A stretch of 8,060 nucleotides of DNA, taken from the NCBI GenBank assembly GCA_009908925.1, contig JAAAOH010000043.1, positions 1-8,060 on the forward strand. The letters run 5' to 3'. Source of the DNA: Spirochaetota bacterium. Its GTDB lineage: Bacteria; Spirochaetota; Spirochaetia; DSM-27196; PWMO01. The notes below the pieces were generated by a model, which searched no databases, was not told the DNA's origin, and saw only the letters and a list, made by a program, of their open reading frames with translations. The position numbers and the translations under genes were made by a program. Below, in pieces: positions 1 through 5,721 of the stretch (its first letter is position 1; every line of letters starts with the position of its first letter).

Positions 1-971
1 ACCATGGCCTCGAAGTCGATCATGTGGTAGACCGCCTGGCGGAACCGAACGTCGGAGAAGGGTTCCTCGTCGTCGGCAAAGCCGAGGTAGCGGTTGGAGA
101 GACCCGGAACGATCTGAACGTCGAGGTTGTCTCGCGCATCGATTCGCTCGATATCCTGGGGCAGAATGTTGGTCGCAATGTGGATACCCCCCGCCAGGAG
201 CTCGGCGGTCATCGTTTCCGCCTGGGGTATCGGTCGAAAGACAACGCGGTCGAGGGCCGGCTCACCGAGGAAGTAGTCCTCGTTCTTCTCGAGGACGATG
301 CGATCGTCGGGTACGAATTCGACGAACTGATACGGGCCGGTCCCGATGGGGTTGCGATCGAGCTCGTCCATACCCATCTCCTCGGTGGTGTCCATCGGGA
401 TGATACCCGTGGAGGGGTTGCCCATGGCGAGGATGATCGCTGCGTAGGGTGAGCTCAGCTCGAAGCGAACCGTGTAATCATCCTCGACTACGACGTTCTC
501 GATCTGCTGGAAGAACTCCGCGCTCGGAGATGCGTTGTCGGGGTTGAGGATCTGCTCGTAGGTGTACTGCACATCTTCGGCGGTCAGGGCCTCCCCGTTG
601 TGAAAACTCACCCCCTCGCGAAGATTGAAGGTATAGGTGAGCCCATCGTCTGAGATCTCCCAGGACTCGGCAAGGAGAGGCTGCGGATCGCTGGAATCCT
701 CCTTGAGGGAGACCAGCGTATCGTACATGTTTCCCGCGAGCGCCTCTGAGTAGAGATCACTTATGAGGATCGCGTTCAGGTTTGCAGGCTCCTGAGCAAT
801 ACCTATCCGGAGCTCGGCAACCTCCTCCTCTGCGGACTGGGGGGCGCTCTCCTGCGCTTCCGTGCCGCCGCCCTGGGACGGCGCCTCCTGACCACCACCG
901 CCGAAGACCATCCCTGCGGCGATCAGAAACACCATAGACGTCAAAAAAACACGCCTGGTAATTGACTGCAT
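1..971 (-). CDS. ABC transporter solute-binding protein, family 5 (peptide/oligosaccharide type), C-terminus cut by window edge
   Basis: The minus strand is open from the ATG at 971 to the window edge, giving 323 residues, about the first 55-60% of a usual 500-600 residue family 5 protein. Residues 1-24 form a signal peptide: Arg-Arg at 6-7, then a hydrophobic core ending VFG. A Gly-rich, Gln/Glu-rich linker follows to about residue 50. There is no lipobox cysteine, so the protein is probably free in the periplasm. The SBP_bac_5 signature lies at residues 117-134 (FNLREGVSFHNGEALTAEDV), with NPIGTGPYQF at 207-216 and the FSDVRFRQAV segment at 305-314. An AAGGAGGT site six bases upstream fixes the start. 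Family members usually bind oligopeptides, but some bind oligosaccharides. Divergence from an alpha-galactosidase makes a sugar ligand possible, though unproven. Permease and ATPase genes may lie beyond the left edge. Confidence 0.93.
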   Translation of the reverse strand, partial: MQSITRRVFLTSMVFLIAAGMVFGGGGQEAPSQGGGTEAQESAPQSAEEEVAELRIGIAQEPANLNAILISDLYSEALAGNMYDTLVSLKEDSSDPQPLLAESWEISDDGLTYTFNLREGVSFHNGEALTAEDVQYTYEQILNPDNASPSAEFFQQIENVVVEDDYTVRFELSSPYAAIILAMGNPSTGIIPMDTTEEMGMDELDRNPIGTGPYQFVEFVPDDRIVLEKNEDYFLGEPALDRVVFRPIPQAETMTAELLAGGIHIATNILPQDIERIDARDNLDVQIVPGLSNRYLGFADDEEPFSDVRFRQAVYHMIDFEAM

Positions 972-977
972 AATGAT

Positions 978-985
978 ACCTCCTT
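978..985 (-). promoter_or_regulatory. Strong Shine-Dalgarno for the family 5 binding protein
   Basis: On the minus strand this reads AAGGAGGT, a near-perfect anti-16S match, six bases before the ATG at 971. It decides the start of the binding protein. It also argues against the plus-strand ATG at 973 being the galactosidase start, because that would place this gene's leader inside the other gene's coding region. Confidence 0.85.
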
Positions 986-1043
986 TTAGCATCTTTATGG
1001 ACCATATCGAAAGCTCGTCGTTCCGTACATCCCCCCGGGGGTC

Positions 1044-1060
1044 TCGGATGCCGCATCCGA
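1044..1060. promoter_or_regulatory. Perfect 7-bp inverted repeat, candidate operator between divergent genes
   Basis: TCGGATG-CCG-CATCCGA is a perfect 7-bp inverted repeat with a 3-base centre. It sits 73 bases upstream of the minus-strand binding-protein start and 60 bases upstream of the preferred galactosidase start. A palindromic decamer, CCCCCGGGGG, lies just beside it at 1032-1041. The dyad is the right size for a dimeric repressor site and could serve both divergent genes. No convincing -35/-10 pair was found on either strand here, so the operator role is inference. Members of the AraC family, such as the regulator encoded nearby, usually bind direct repeats, so a different protein might be involved. 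Confidence 0.4.
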
Positions 1061-1119
1061 ATCATTCAATACCATGGACTACAGCGGCGATCTCGGTCAC
1101 GATGCCCGCGGCGGCACAT

Positions 1120-3402
1120 ATGATACGGACCATCGGCAATCACGTCTTCCACCTTGCCACACAGGACAGCTCCTACGTCATAGAGATAGCGGGAGGTGTC
1201 GTGCCAACGCTGCGCTACTGGGGGCGTCGGCTCGACGCCGACCCCTCAGGCGACGCGGTCGGCGTAGCCGGCGCCGGTCCTGACGGGCGGCGCCTCGCGG
1301 AGCTGAACGTCGACGCACCCTACCGCATCAATGCGGGGAAGCGGCTGCAGCGGCTGCAGCTCGAGGGGCTTCGCCTGGAGTACGGGGTTCAGGGCTCCGG
1401 GGATTTCAGGCGCCCGGCCCTGCACGCGCTCGACGCCGAGGCATTTCCCATACCACAGCTCGTCTATCGCTCGCACCGTGTGCTCTCGGGGAAGCCCGAG
1501 CTCGCCGGGCTTCCCTCCGCACGCACAGCGGCCGGAGAAGCTACGCTGGAGCTCGAGCTTGCCGACGAGGTGTCCGGCCTGCGGGTGGTGCTCTCCTACA
1601 CGCCTCACGAGTCGCAGAACATCATCGCCCGTCACGTGCGCGTCGAAAACGACGGGGAGCAGCCGCTCGTGCTCGACCGGGTGATGAGCGCCTCGGTCGG
1701 TTTCGCACCGGGGGCCCTCGACACCGTCACCCTGACGGGAGCATGGGCGGGCGAACGCCACGTTACCCGAGCGCCGCTCGCGACGGGGGTGTTTGCCACC
1801 GAGAGCACCCGCGGAACGAGCAGCCACATTGCAAATCCCTTCCTTGCCCTGGCAGAGCGAAACGCATACGAAGCCCACGGCGATGTCTATGCCGCGGTGC
1901 TCGTCTACAGCGGCAACTTCCTCGCCGAGGTAGATGCCTCACTCCCGCAGTCGCCTCGCCTGAACATCGGGATAAACCCCTTCGAGTTTCGGTGGCGGCT
2001 CGACCCGGGGGAGGCATTCACGAGCCCTGAGGCGCTCCTTGCCTACAGCGGTGACGGACTATCGGGGATGAGCCGGTGCTTTCACTCCGTCATCGCGGAG
2101 TGCATTGTGCCCGAGCACTGGACCCGGCGCGAACGCCCGGTGGTCCTCAACAGCTGGGAGGCCCAGTACTTCGAGGTGGGCGAGGAGGCGTTTCTCGAGC
2201 TCGCCGACAGCGCGGCGAAGGTCGGGGTTGAGTACGTGGTGCTCGACGACGGCTGGTTCGGTACGCGCAACGGGGATGACAGCAGCCTCGGTGACTGGCA
2301 GGAGAATCCCTGGAAGTTGCCCACTGGAATCGACGGCCTTGCACATGAGGTGCACGCGCGCGGGCTCGGCTTCGGGCTTTGGGTGGAGCCGGAGATGATC
2401 TCTCCGGTCAGTGAGCTCTACAATGCACATCCGGATTGGTGTCTCCACATACCCGGGCGCGAGCGGGGCGCGGAGGCACCGCTCGGGCGCAACCAGCTCG
2501 TCCTCGACCTCTCACGTGAAGAGGTGCAGGAGTGGATGATCGGCACCTTCTCCGAGCTCTTCGCGCGTGCCGGCCTCGACTACGTGAAATGGGATATGAA
2601 CCGCTACCTCGCGCCCGTTGCGTCGCCGGCACTGTCCGCCGAACGGCGCGGCGAAGTGGCACACCGGTATGTCCTCGGGCTCTACCGGGTGCTCTCTGTT
2701 CTGCGGGGCCGCTTCCCCGATGTGCTGTTCGAGAGCTGTGCGGGCGGCGGCGGCAGGTTCGATGCCGGTATGCTTGCCTTCATGCCGCAGACCTGGACGA
2801 GCGACAATACTGATGCCGTCTCGCGGCTCTTCATTCAGTACGGAACATCCTTCGTCTTCCCGCCTGTCACCATGGGTGCCCACGTGTCGGCCGTTCCGAA
2901 TCATCAGGTCGGCCGCTCGACGCCGCTTGCCACGCGTGGGGCGGTTGCCATGTCGGCGAGCTTCGGCTACGAGGCCGATCTCCGGGAGTGGAGCGATGCC
3001 GACCGCGACGAGGTACGGCGCCAGATCGAGTTCTACCGACGGTTTCGCACCCTCATCCAGTTCGGACGGTTCACCCGTCTGGAAAGTCCCTTCGAGGGCA
3101 ACCGCGCCGCGTGGATGTTCACCGACGAGGGGGCGAGGCAGGTGCTCCTCTTCGTATCCCGCATCCGGGGAGAGGTCAGCGCAGCCGAGCCGCCGGTGAG
3201 ACTGCGAGAGCTCGCCGCAGGCGGGCTCTACGAGGTCAGCCTCGCCTACGGTGATGCCTCGCCTTCGGGGGAGGACGGCTCCGCCCCGGCCGACGATTAC
3301 GGCATGTACCGGGCCGCCGAGCTCGAGAACCACGGTTTCCCCGTGCGTCTGCCGGTGGGCGACTATGTCTCGCGAGTGTATAACCTGCACCGGGTGGACT
3401 AA
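1120..3402 (+). CDS. aga: Alpha-galactosidase, glycoside hydrolase family 36
   Basis: This is a 760-residue retaining alpha-galactosidase that removes terminal alpha-linked galactose from melibiose, raffinose and related sugars. No signal peptide is seen, so it should act in the cytoplasm on imported substrate. The N-terminal beta domain (about 1-335) precedes a TIM barrel starting near NSWEAQYF (344-351). Visible motifs are LDDGWFG (Asp376/377), GLWVEPEMISP (419-429), KWDMNR with the nucleophile Asp492, ESCAGGGGRFD (538-548), and QTWTSDNTDA with the acid/base Asp562. The 70-residue gap between catalytic aspartates equals that of Geobacillus AgaA (478 and 548, from memory). The C-terminal beta domain ends in GDYVSRVYNL. 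The start at ATG 1120 was chosen because MIRTIGNHVFHL matches usual family N-termini and gives normal length; in-frame ATGs at 973, 997, 1048 and 1102 also exist. None has a good SD. The 3' end overlaps the convergent regulator gene. Confidence 0.95.
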   Translation: MIRTIGNHVFHLATQDSSYVIEIAGGVVPTLRYWGRRLDADPSGDAVGVAGAGPDGRRLAELNVDAPYRINAGKRLQRLQLEGLRLEYGVQGSGDFRRPALHALDAEAFPIPQLVYRSHRVLSGKPELAGLPSARTAAGEATLELELADEVSGLRVVLSYTPHESQNIIARHVRVENDGEQPLVLDRVMSASVGFAPGALDTVTLTGAWAGERHVTRAPLATGVFATESTRGTSSHIANPFLALAERNAYEAHGDVYAAVLVYSGNFLAEVDASLPQSPRLNIGINPFEFRWRLDPGEAFTSPEALLAYSGDGLSGMSRCFHSVIAECIVPEHWTRRERPVVLNSWEAQYFEVGEEAFLELADSAAKVGVEYVVLDDGWFGTRNGDDSSLGDWQENPWKLPTGIDGLAHEVHARGLGFGLWVEPEMISPVSELYNAHPDWCLHIPGRERGAEAPLGRNQLVLDLSREEVQEWMIGTFSELFARAGLDYVKWDMNRYLAPVASPALSAERRGEVAHRYVLGLYRVLSVLRGRFPDVLFESCAGGGGRFDAGMLAFMPQTWTSDNTDAVSRLFIQYGTSFVFPPVTMGAHVSAVPNHQVGRSTPLATRGAVAMSASFGYEADLREWSDADRDEVRRQIEFYRRFRTLIQFGRFTRLESPFEGNRAAWMFTDEGARQVLLFVSRIRGEVSAAEPPVRLRELAAGGLYEVSLAYGDASPSGEDGSAPADDYGMYRAAELENHGFPVRLPVGDYVSRVYNLHRVD

Positions 3403-3413
3403 CCCACCCCGTG
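3388..3413. terminator. Hairpin across overlapping convergent stop codons, possible bidirectional terminator
   Basis: GGGTGG (3392-3397) pairs perfectly with CCACCC (3404-3409) around a six-base loop, ACTAAC. After one C-C mismatch, CAC (3388-3390) pairs with GTG (3411-3413), giving nine pairs in all. The loop holds both stop codons: TAA of the galactosidase (3400-3402) and TAG of the regulator (3401-3399 on minus). Neither side has a T-tract, so it is not a standard intrinsic terminator. Whether it stops transcription is inference, but no other terminator candidate is visible between these convergent genes. Confidence 0.4.
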
Positions 3414-4235
3414 GAGCTTTCGGTAGTGGGTTGCGCTCATGCCCTCGAACCGTCTGAACACGGTCGAGAAGTAGTTGAGTGAGTCGTACCCGCAGGCGCG
3501 GCCGACCTGGGAGAGCGTGAGGTCGGGCTTCTGTATCATGAGATCCTTGCTTCGGGCGATTCGATAGGAGTTCAGATATTCGAAGGGTCGGCGGCCGGTC
3601 GCGTTCTTGAAAAGTCGGCAGAAATGCTGCGGCGTAACGCCTACTCGCTGCGAGAGATCCTCCACCTGCACGACCCGATCATAATGAGCCGAGATGTACT
3701 CGAAGGCCGGTTTGAGGCGTTCATATTTCTGTTCTACGGGCTCGTCATGGCGGGGGTGTGCATACTTCATCAAGTCGATGAGAAAATCGTAGACGAGCGC
3801 GGAGCACTCGATGCCATGCAGCGGGTCTTTGGATATCAGTCGCTTCAGCCCGTAGCGGATTCGATCGGTGAGAATCTCTCCGTTTCCGACGCCGTATACG
3901 CCCGATTCTTCGAGGCCCACGAGGTTCACGACGTCAGCTACACCGGCGCCGGCGAAGGTAAACCAGTGTACGCGCCACGGGCGCGTTCGCGGGAAGTACT
4001 CGTGGGGAACCTTCGGGTGGAGAAACATTGCGTAATGCGGCGGTACGCTCTCCTCGGTTCCGTTGACGCGGAGAACGCCTTCCCCTTCGTAGCACTGTAT
4101 CCACTGAAAGTAGGGATAGCCCACCGGGCGCGTATGCGGATCGAGATCCTGATCGAAATCACAGCCGGCTCCGACGAGATAGAAGGGAAGGCGTCGCTCA
4201 GACTCGGAGACTACGGAGAAACTGAAAGTGCTCAT
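3399..4235 (-). CDS. AraC-family transcriptional regulator, likely of the alpha-galactoside genes
   Basis: This 278-residue protein has normal AraC-family length and layout. An N-terminal cupin-like ligand-binding domain spans about residues 10-160, including the VPPHYAMFLHPKVPHEY strand region (64-80) and the typical WRVHWFTFAG segment (87-96). The C-terminal DNA-binding domain (about 171-278) has two helix-turn-helix units: the first around VEDLSQRVGVTPQHFCRLFK (191-210), the second around 239-262 (LSQVGRACGYDSLNYFSTVF). The ATG at 4235 was chosen because no upstream in-frame start extends the homology; it has only a weak GGGCAGGA-like SD. The gene is divergent from the sugar importer and convergent with the galactosidase. 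It probably senses the sugar or a breakdown product and activates the importer from the shared intergenic region. Ligand and targets are inferred from position; it could control distant genes too. Confidence 0.93.
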   Translation of the reverse strand: MSTFSFSVVSESERRLPFYLVGAGCDFDQDLDPHTRPVGYPYFQWIQCYEGEGVLRVNGTEESVPPHYAMFLHPKVPHEYFPRTRPWRVHWFTFAGAGVADVVNLVGLEESGVYGVGNGEILTDRIRYGLKRLISKDPLHGIECSALVYDFLIDLMKYAHPRHDEPVEQKYERLKPAFEYISAHYDRVVQVEDLSQRVGVTPQHFCRLFKNATGRRPFEYLNSYRIARSKDLMIQKPDLTLSQVGRACGYDSLNYFSTVFRRFEGMSATHYRKLHGVG

Positions 4236-4264
4236 GTCCTGCCCGGGTAGAGCCTACGCCGATA

Positions 4265-4304
4265 TTCATATTTTCACAATACCCTTCAAATCTTTCGATT
4301 GACC
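4265..4304 (+). promoter_or_regulatory. 20-bp tandem direct repeat, candidate AraC-type operator
   Basis: Two adjacent 20-base units start at 4265 (TTCATATTTTCACAATACCC) and 4285 (TTCAAATCTTTCGATTGACC). They agree at 12 of 20 positions, mainly in the TTCA-AT-TT core. Direct repeats about two helical turns apart are how AraC-family dimers usually contact DNA. The second unit overlaps the TTGACC at 4299-4304, a possible -35 element for the importer operon, which is the classic arrangement for activation. The stretch is markedly more AT-rich than its surroundings. The binding role is inference. Confidence 0.45.
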
Positions 4305-4327
4305 GGACCTCCCGCTCGGTACATGCT
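4299..4327 (+). promoter_or_regulatory. Weak candidate sigma70 promoter for the importer operon
   Basis: TTGACC at 4299-4304 matches five of six bases of the -35 consensus. At 17-base spacing the -10 position holds CATGCT (4322-4327), which matches TATAAT at only three bases. A poor -10 with a good -35 could fit an activator-dependent promoter. Confidence is low because the -10 is not convincing. Confidence 0.25.
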
Positions 4328-4347
4328 CGAACCACAATCGGAACCCT

Positions 4348-4354
4348 AAGGAGG
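4348..4354 (+). promoter_or_regulatory. Strong Shine-Dalgarno for the sugar-binding lipoprotein
   Basis: AAGGAGG lies seven bases before the ATG at 4362. It fixes the start of the binding protein and suggests high translation, as expected for the most abundant component of an importer. The two permeases downstream have, respectively, no SD and a moderate one. Confidence 0.85.
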
Positions 4355-4361
4355 ATCTTTT

Positions 4362-5654
4362 ATGTTCAGGAGACTCATACCGCCGGCCGTGCTTCTATTG
4401 GCCCTTGGGCTTCTCTTCTCGTGCGCACCTGCGGAGGAAGAGGCGGAAGCACCTGCCGAGGAGGCAGAGCAACAGATCGTCATTTACAACTCGTACATGA
4501 GCGATCCCGAGCCGCGCGAGTTCGACGCCGAGGTCGTGCAGCAGTTCAACGAGCAGAACCCCAACGCTGAGATCATTCACAGTACCGTGGCCCACGAGGA
4601 CTTCAAGCAGGCTATTCGCGCCTACCTGACCTCCTCAACGCCGCCGGACGTGATGACCTGGTTTGCCGGAAATAGAGCCCGGTTTTTCATCGACCGCGAC
4701 CTCGTCATGGACATCAGTGATGTCTGGGAAGAGCAGGGCTGGAACGAGGACTACCCCAAGGGCTTCCAGGCGATGAGCACGGTGGACGGGAAGCAGTACT
4801 TCCTGCCGACCAACTACTACTGGTGGGCCATCTACTACAACGAGGACGTCTTCGAGCAGTACAACATCGAGATCCCCGAGACCTGGGATGAGCTCATGGC
4901 CGTCGCGGAAACCCTCAAGTCCAACGGTGTGACTCCCTTCACCGTCGGCACCAAGTACCGCTGGACCGCCGCCGCCTGGTTCGATTATCTCAACATGCGC
5001 GTCAACGGGCCACAGTTCCACATCGACCTCATGCTCGGCAAGGAAAGCTACACCGACGAGCGCGTGAAGACGGTCTTCAACGACTACTGGGCGCCGCTCA
5101 TCGAGAATGACTTCTTCATCGAGGACCCGGCGTCCTACGCGTGGGCGGAGGCGATTCCGTTCATGAACAACGGCGAGGCGGCCATGTACCTCATGGGCGA
5201 CTTCATCCGCGACTCCTACCCCGAGGACCAGCTGGATAAGCTGGACTTTTTCCGCTTCCCCATCATCGATCCCGACGTTCCCGTGGGTGAAGACGCACCG
5301 ACAGACGGCTATTTCATGGCCGCGAACGCACAGCACGCCGAGCTCGGCAAAGAGCTTCTCGCGTACTTCGGCTCCGAAGAGGTGCAGACGAAGATGGCTG
5401 AAGACCTCGGTCGCCTGGTCACCAACAGTAACGTGTCGGACGACGTCTACAACGAAGACCAGATCAAGGGTCGCCGCATTCTCGACCGCGCCGACTACGT
5501 TGCCCAGTTCTACGACCGTGACACCACCCCCGAAATGGCGGACGCCGGTATGAACGGCTTCATGGAGTTCTGGTCCGACCCGACTCCTGCCAAGACGGAC
5601 GAGATCCTGGAACGGCTCGAGCAAACCAGGCAGCGACTGTTCGAGGAAGAGTAG
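4362..5654 (+). CDS. Carbohydrate ABC transporter solute-binding lipoprotein, family 1 (CUT1)
   Basis: This 430-residue protein is a full-length family 1 extracellular binding protein, which captures sugar outside the inner membrane and delivers it to the permeases. The signal peptide ends in a lipobox, LLFSC, with Cys21 as the lipid-modified residue. An acidic Ala/Glu linker (22-37) tethers the mature domain, which begins at the IVIYNSYMSD strand. Typical features are FNEQNPNAEI (62-71), TPPDVMTWFAG, and aromatic-rich PTNYYWWAIYYNEDVFE (149-165), a likely sugar-stacking region. The late segment NNGEAAMYLMGDF is the usual family motif, followed by a C-terminal helical region. It is first in the operon, 67 bases before the MalF-type permease. 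An alpha-galactoside ligand is inferred from the neighbouring GH36 gene; sequence alone does not identify the sugar. Confidence 0.95.
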   Translation: MFRRLIPPAVLLLALGLLFSCAPAEEEAEAPAEEAEQQIVIYNSYMSDPEPREFDAEVVQQFNEQNPNAEIIHSTVAHEDFKQAIRAYLTSSTPPDVMTWFAGNRARFFIDRDLVMDISDVWEEQGWNEDYPKGFQAMSTVDGKQYFLPTNYYWWAIYYNEDVFEQYNIEIPETWDELMAVAETLKSNGVTPFTVGTKYRWTAAAWFDYLNMRVNGPQFHIDLMLGKESYTDERVKTVFNDYWAPLIENDFFIEDPASYAWAEAIPFMNNGEAAMYLMGDFIRDSYPEDQLDKLDFFRFPIIDPDVPVGEDAPTDGYFMAANAQHAELGKELLAYFGSEEVQTKMAEDLGRLVTNSNVSDDVYNEDQIKGRRILDRADYVAQFYDRDTTPEMADAGMNGFMEFWSDPTPAKTDEILERLEQTRQRLFEEE

Positions 5655-5659
5655 CCCGG

Positions 5660-5678
5660 AAGCTCTCACTTCGAGCTT
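5660..5678 (+). repeat. Short inverted repeat after the binding-protein gene
   Basis: AAGCTC (5660-5665) and GAGCTT (5673-5678) form a perfect six-pair stem with a seven-base loop. It begins five bases after the binding-protein stop codon and sits just before the larger hairpin, so the spacer can form two hairpins in series. On its own it is weak and could be chance. Confidence 0.35.
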
Positions 5679-5680
5679 GC

Positions 5681-5706
5681 AGGGCCGGCCGCCGCCGGCC
5701 GGCCCT
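5681..5706 (+). terminator. GC-rich hairpin between binding-protein and permease genes (attenuator or mRNA stabiliser)
   Basis: AGGGCCGGCC (5681-5690) is perfectly complementary to GGCCGGCCCT (5697-5706). An added G-C pair at 5691/5696 gives 11 pairs around the tetraloop CCGC. No T-tract follows, so full Rho-independent termination is unlikely. Hairpins at this position in sugar importer operons, as between malE and malF in E. coli, protect the upstream message and leave more binding protein than permease. Here the hairpin ends 15 bases before the permease ATG, which lacks an SD, so it could also hinder ribosome access. The structure is seen directly; the role is inferred. Confidence 0.6.
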
Positions 5707-5721
5707 CACATTGATTCCACT

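Noticed and set aside
24..452. Plus-strand open frame of 142 codons at the left edge
   Set aside because: The opposite strand encodes a continuous family 5 binding protein with signal peptide and signature motifs across the same bases.
1006..1013. Octamer CTTTCGAT (minus strand) shared with 4292-4299 (plus strand) in the other divergent region, considered as a common regulator site
   Set aside because: One shared octamer between two regions of this length is close to chance expectation, and flanking bases do not match the direct-repeat units.
1340..1362. Tandem CGGCTGCAG repeat inside the galactosidase
   Set aside because: It simply encodes a repeated Arg-Leu-Gln pair in the coding frame; no sign of a functional repeat or slippage.
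2512..3390. Minus-strand open frame of 292 codons inside the galactosidase
   Set aside because: It is antisense to the catalytic domain and C-terminal region with conserved motifs; no SD or family resemblance was seen.
4635..5669. Long minus-strand open frame of 344 codons opposite the sugar-binding lipoprotein
   Set aside because: It is the antisense shadow of a well-supported gene; the translation is Val/Leu/Arg/Glu-rich with no recognisable domain, and high GC makes such shadows common.
5677..5721. TTG start that would add 15 residues to the MalF-type permease
   Set aside because: The extension is Pro/Gly-rich, created by the hairpin sequence, and has no SD; the ATG at 5722 gives the usual family N-terminus.
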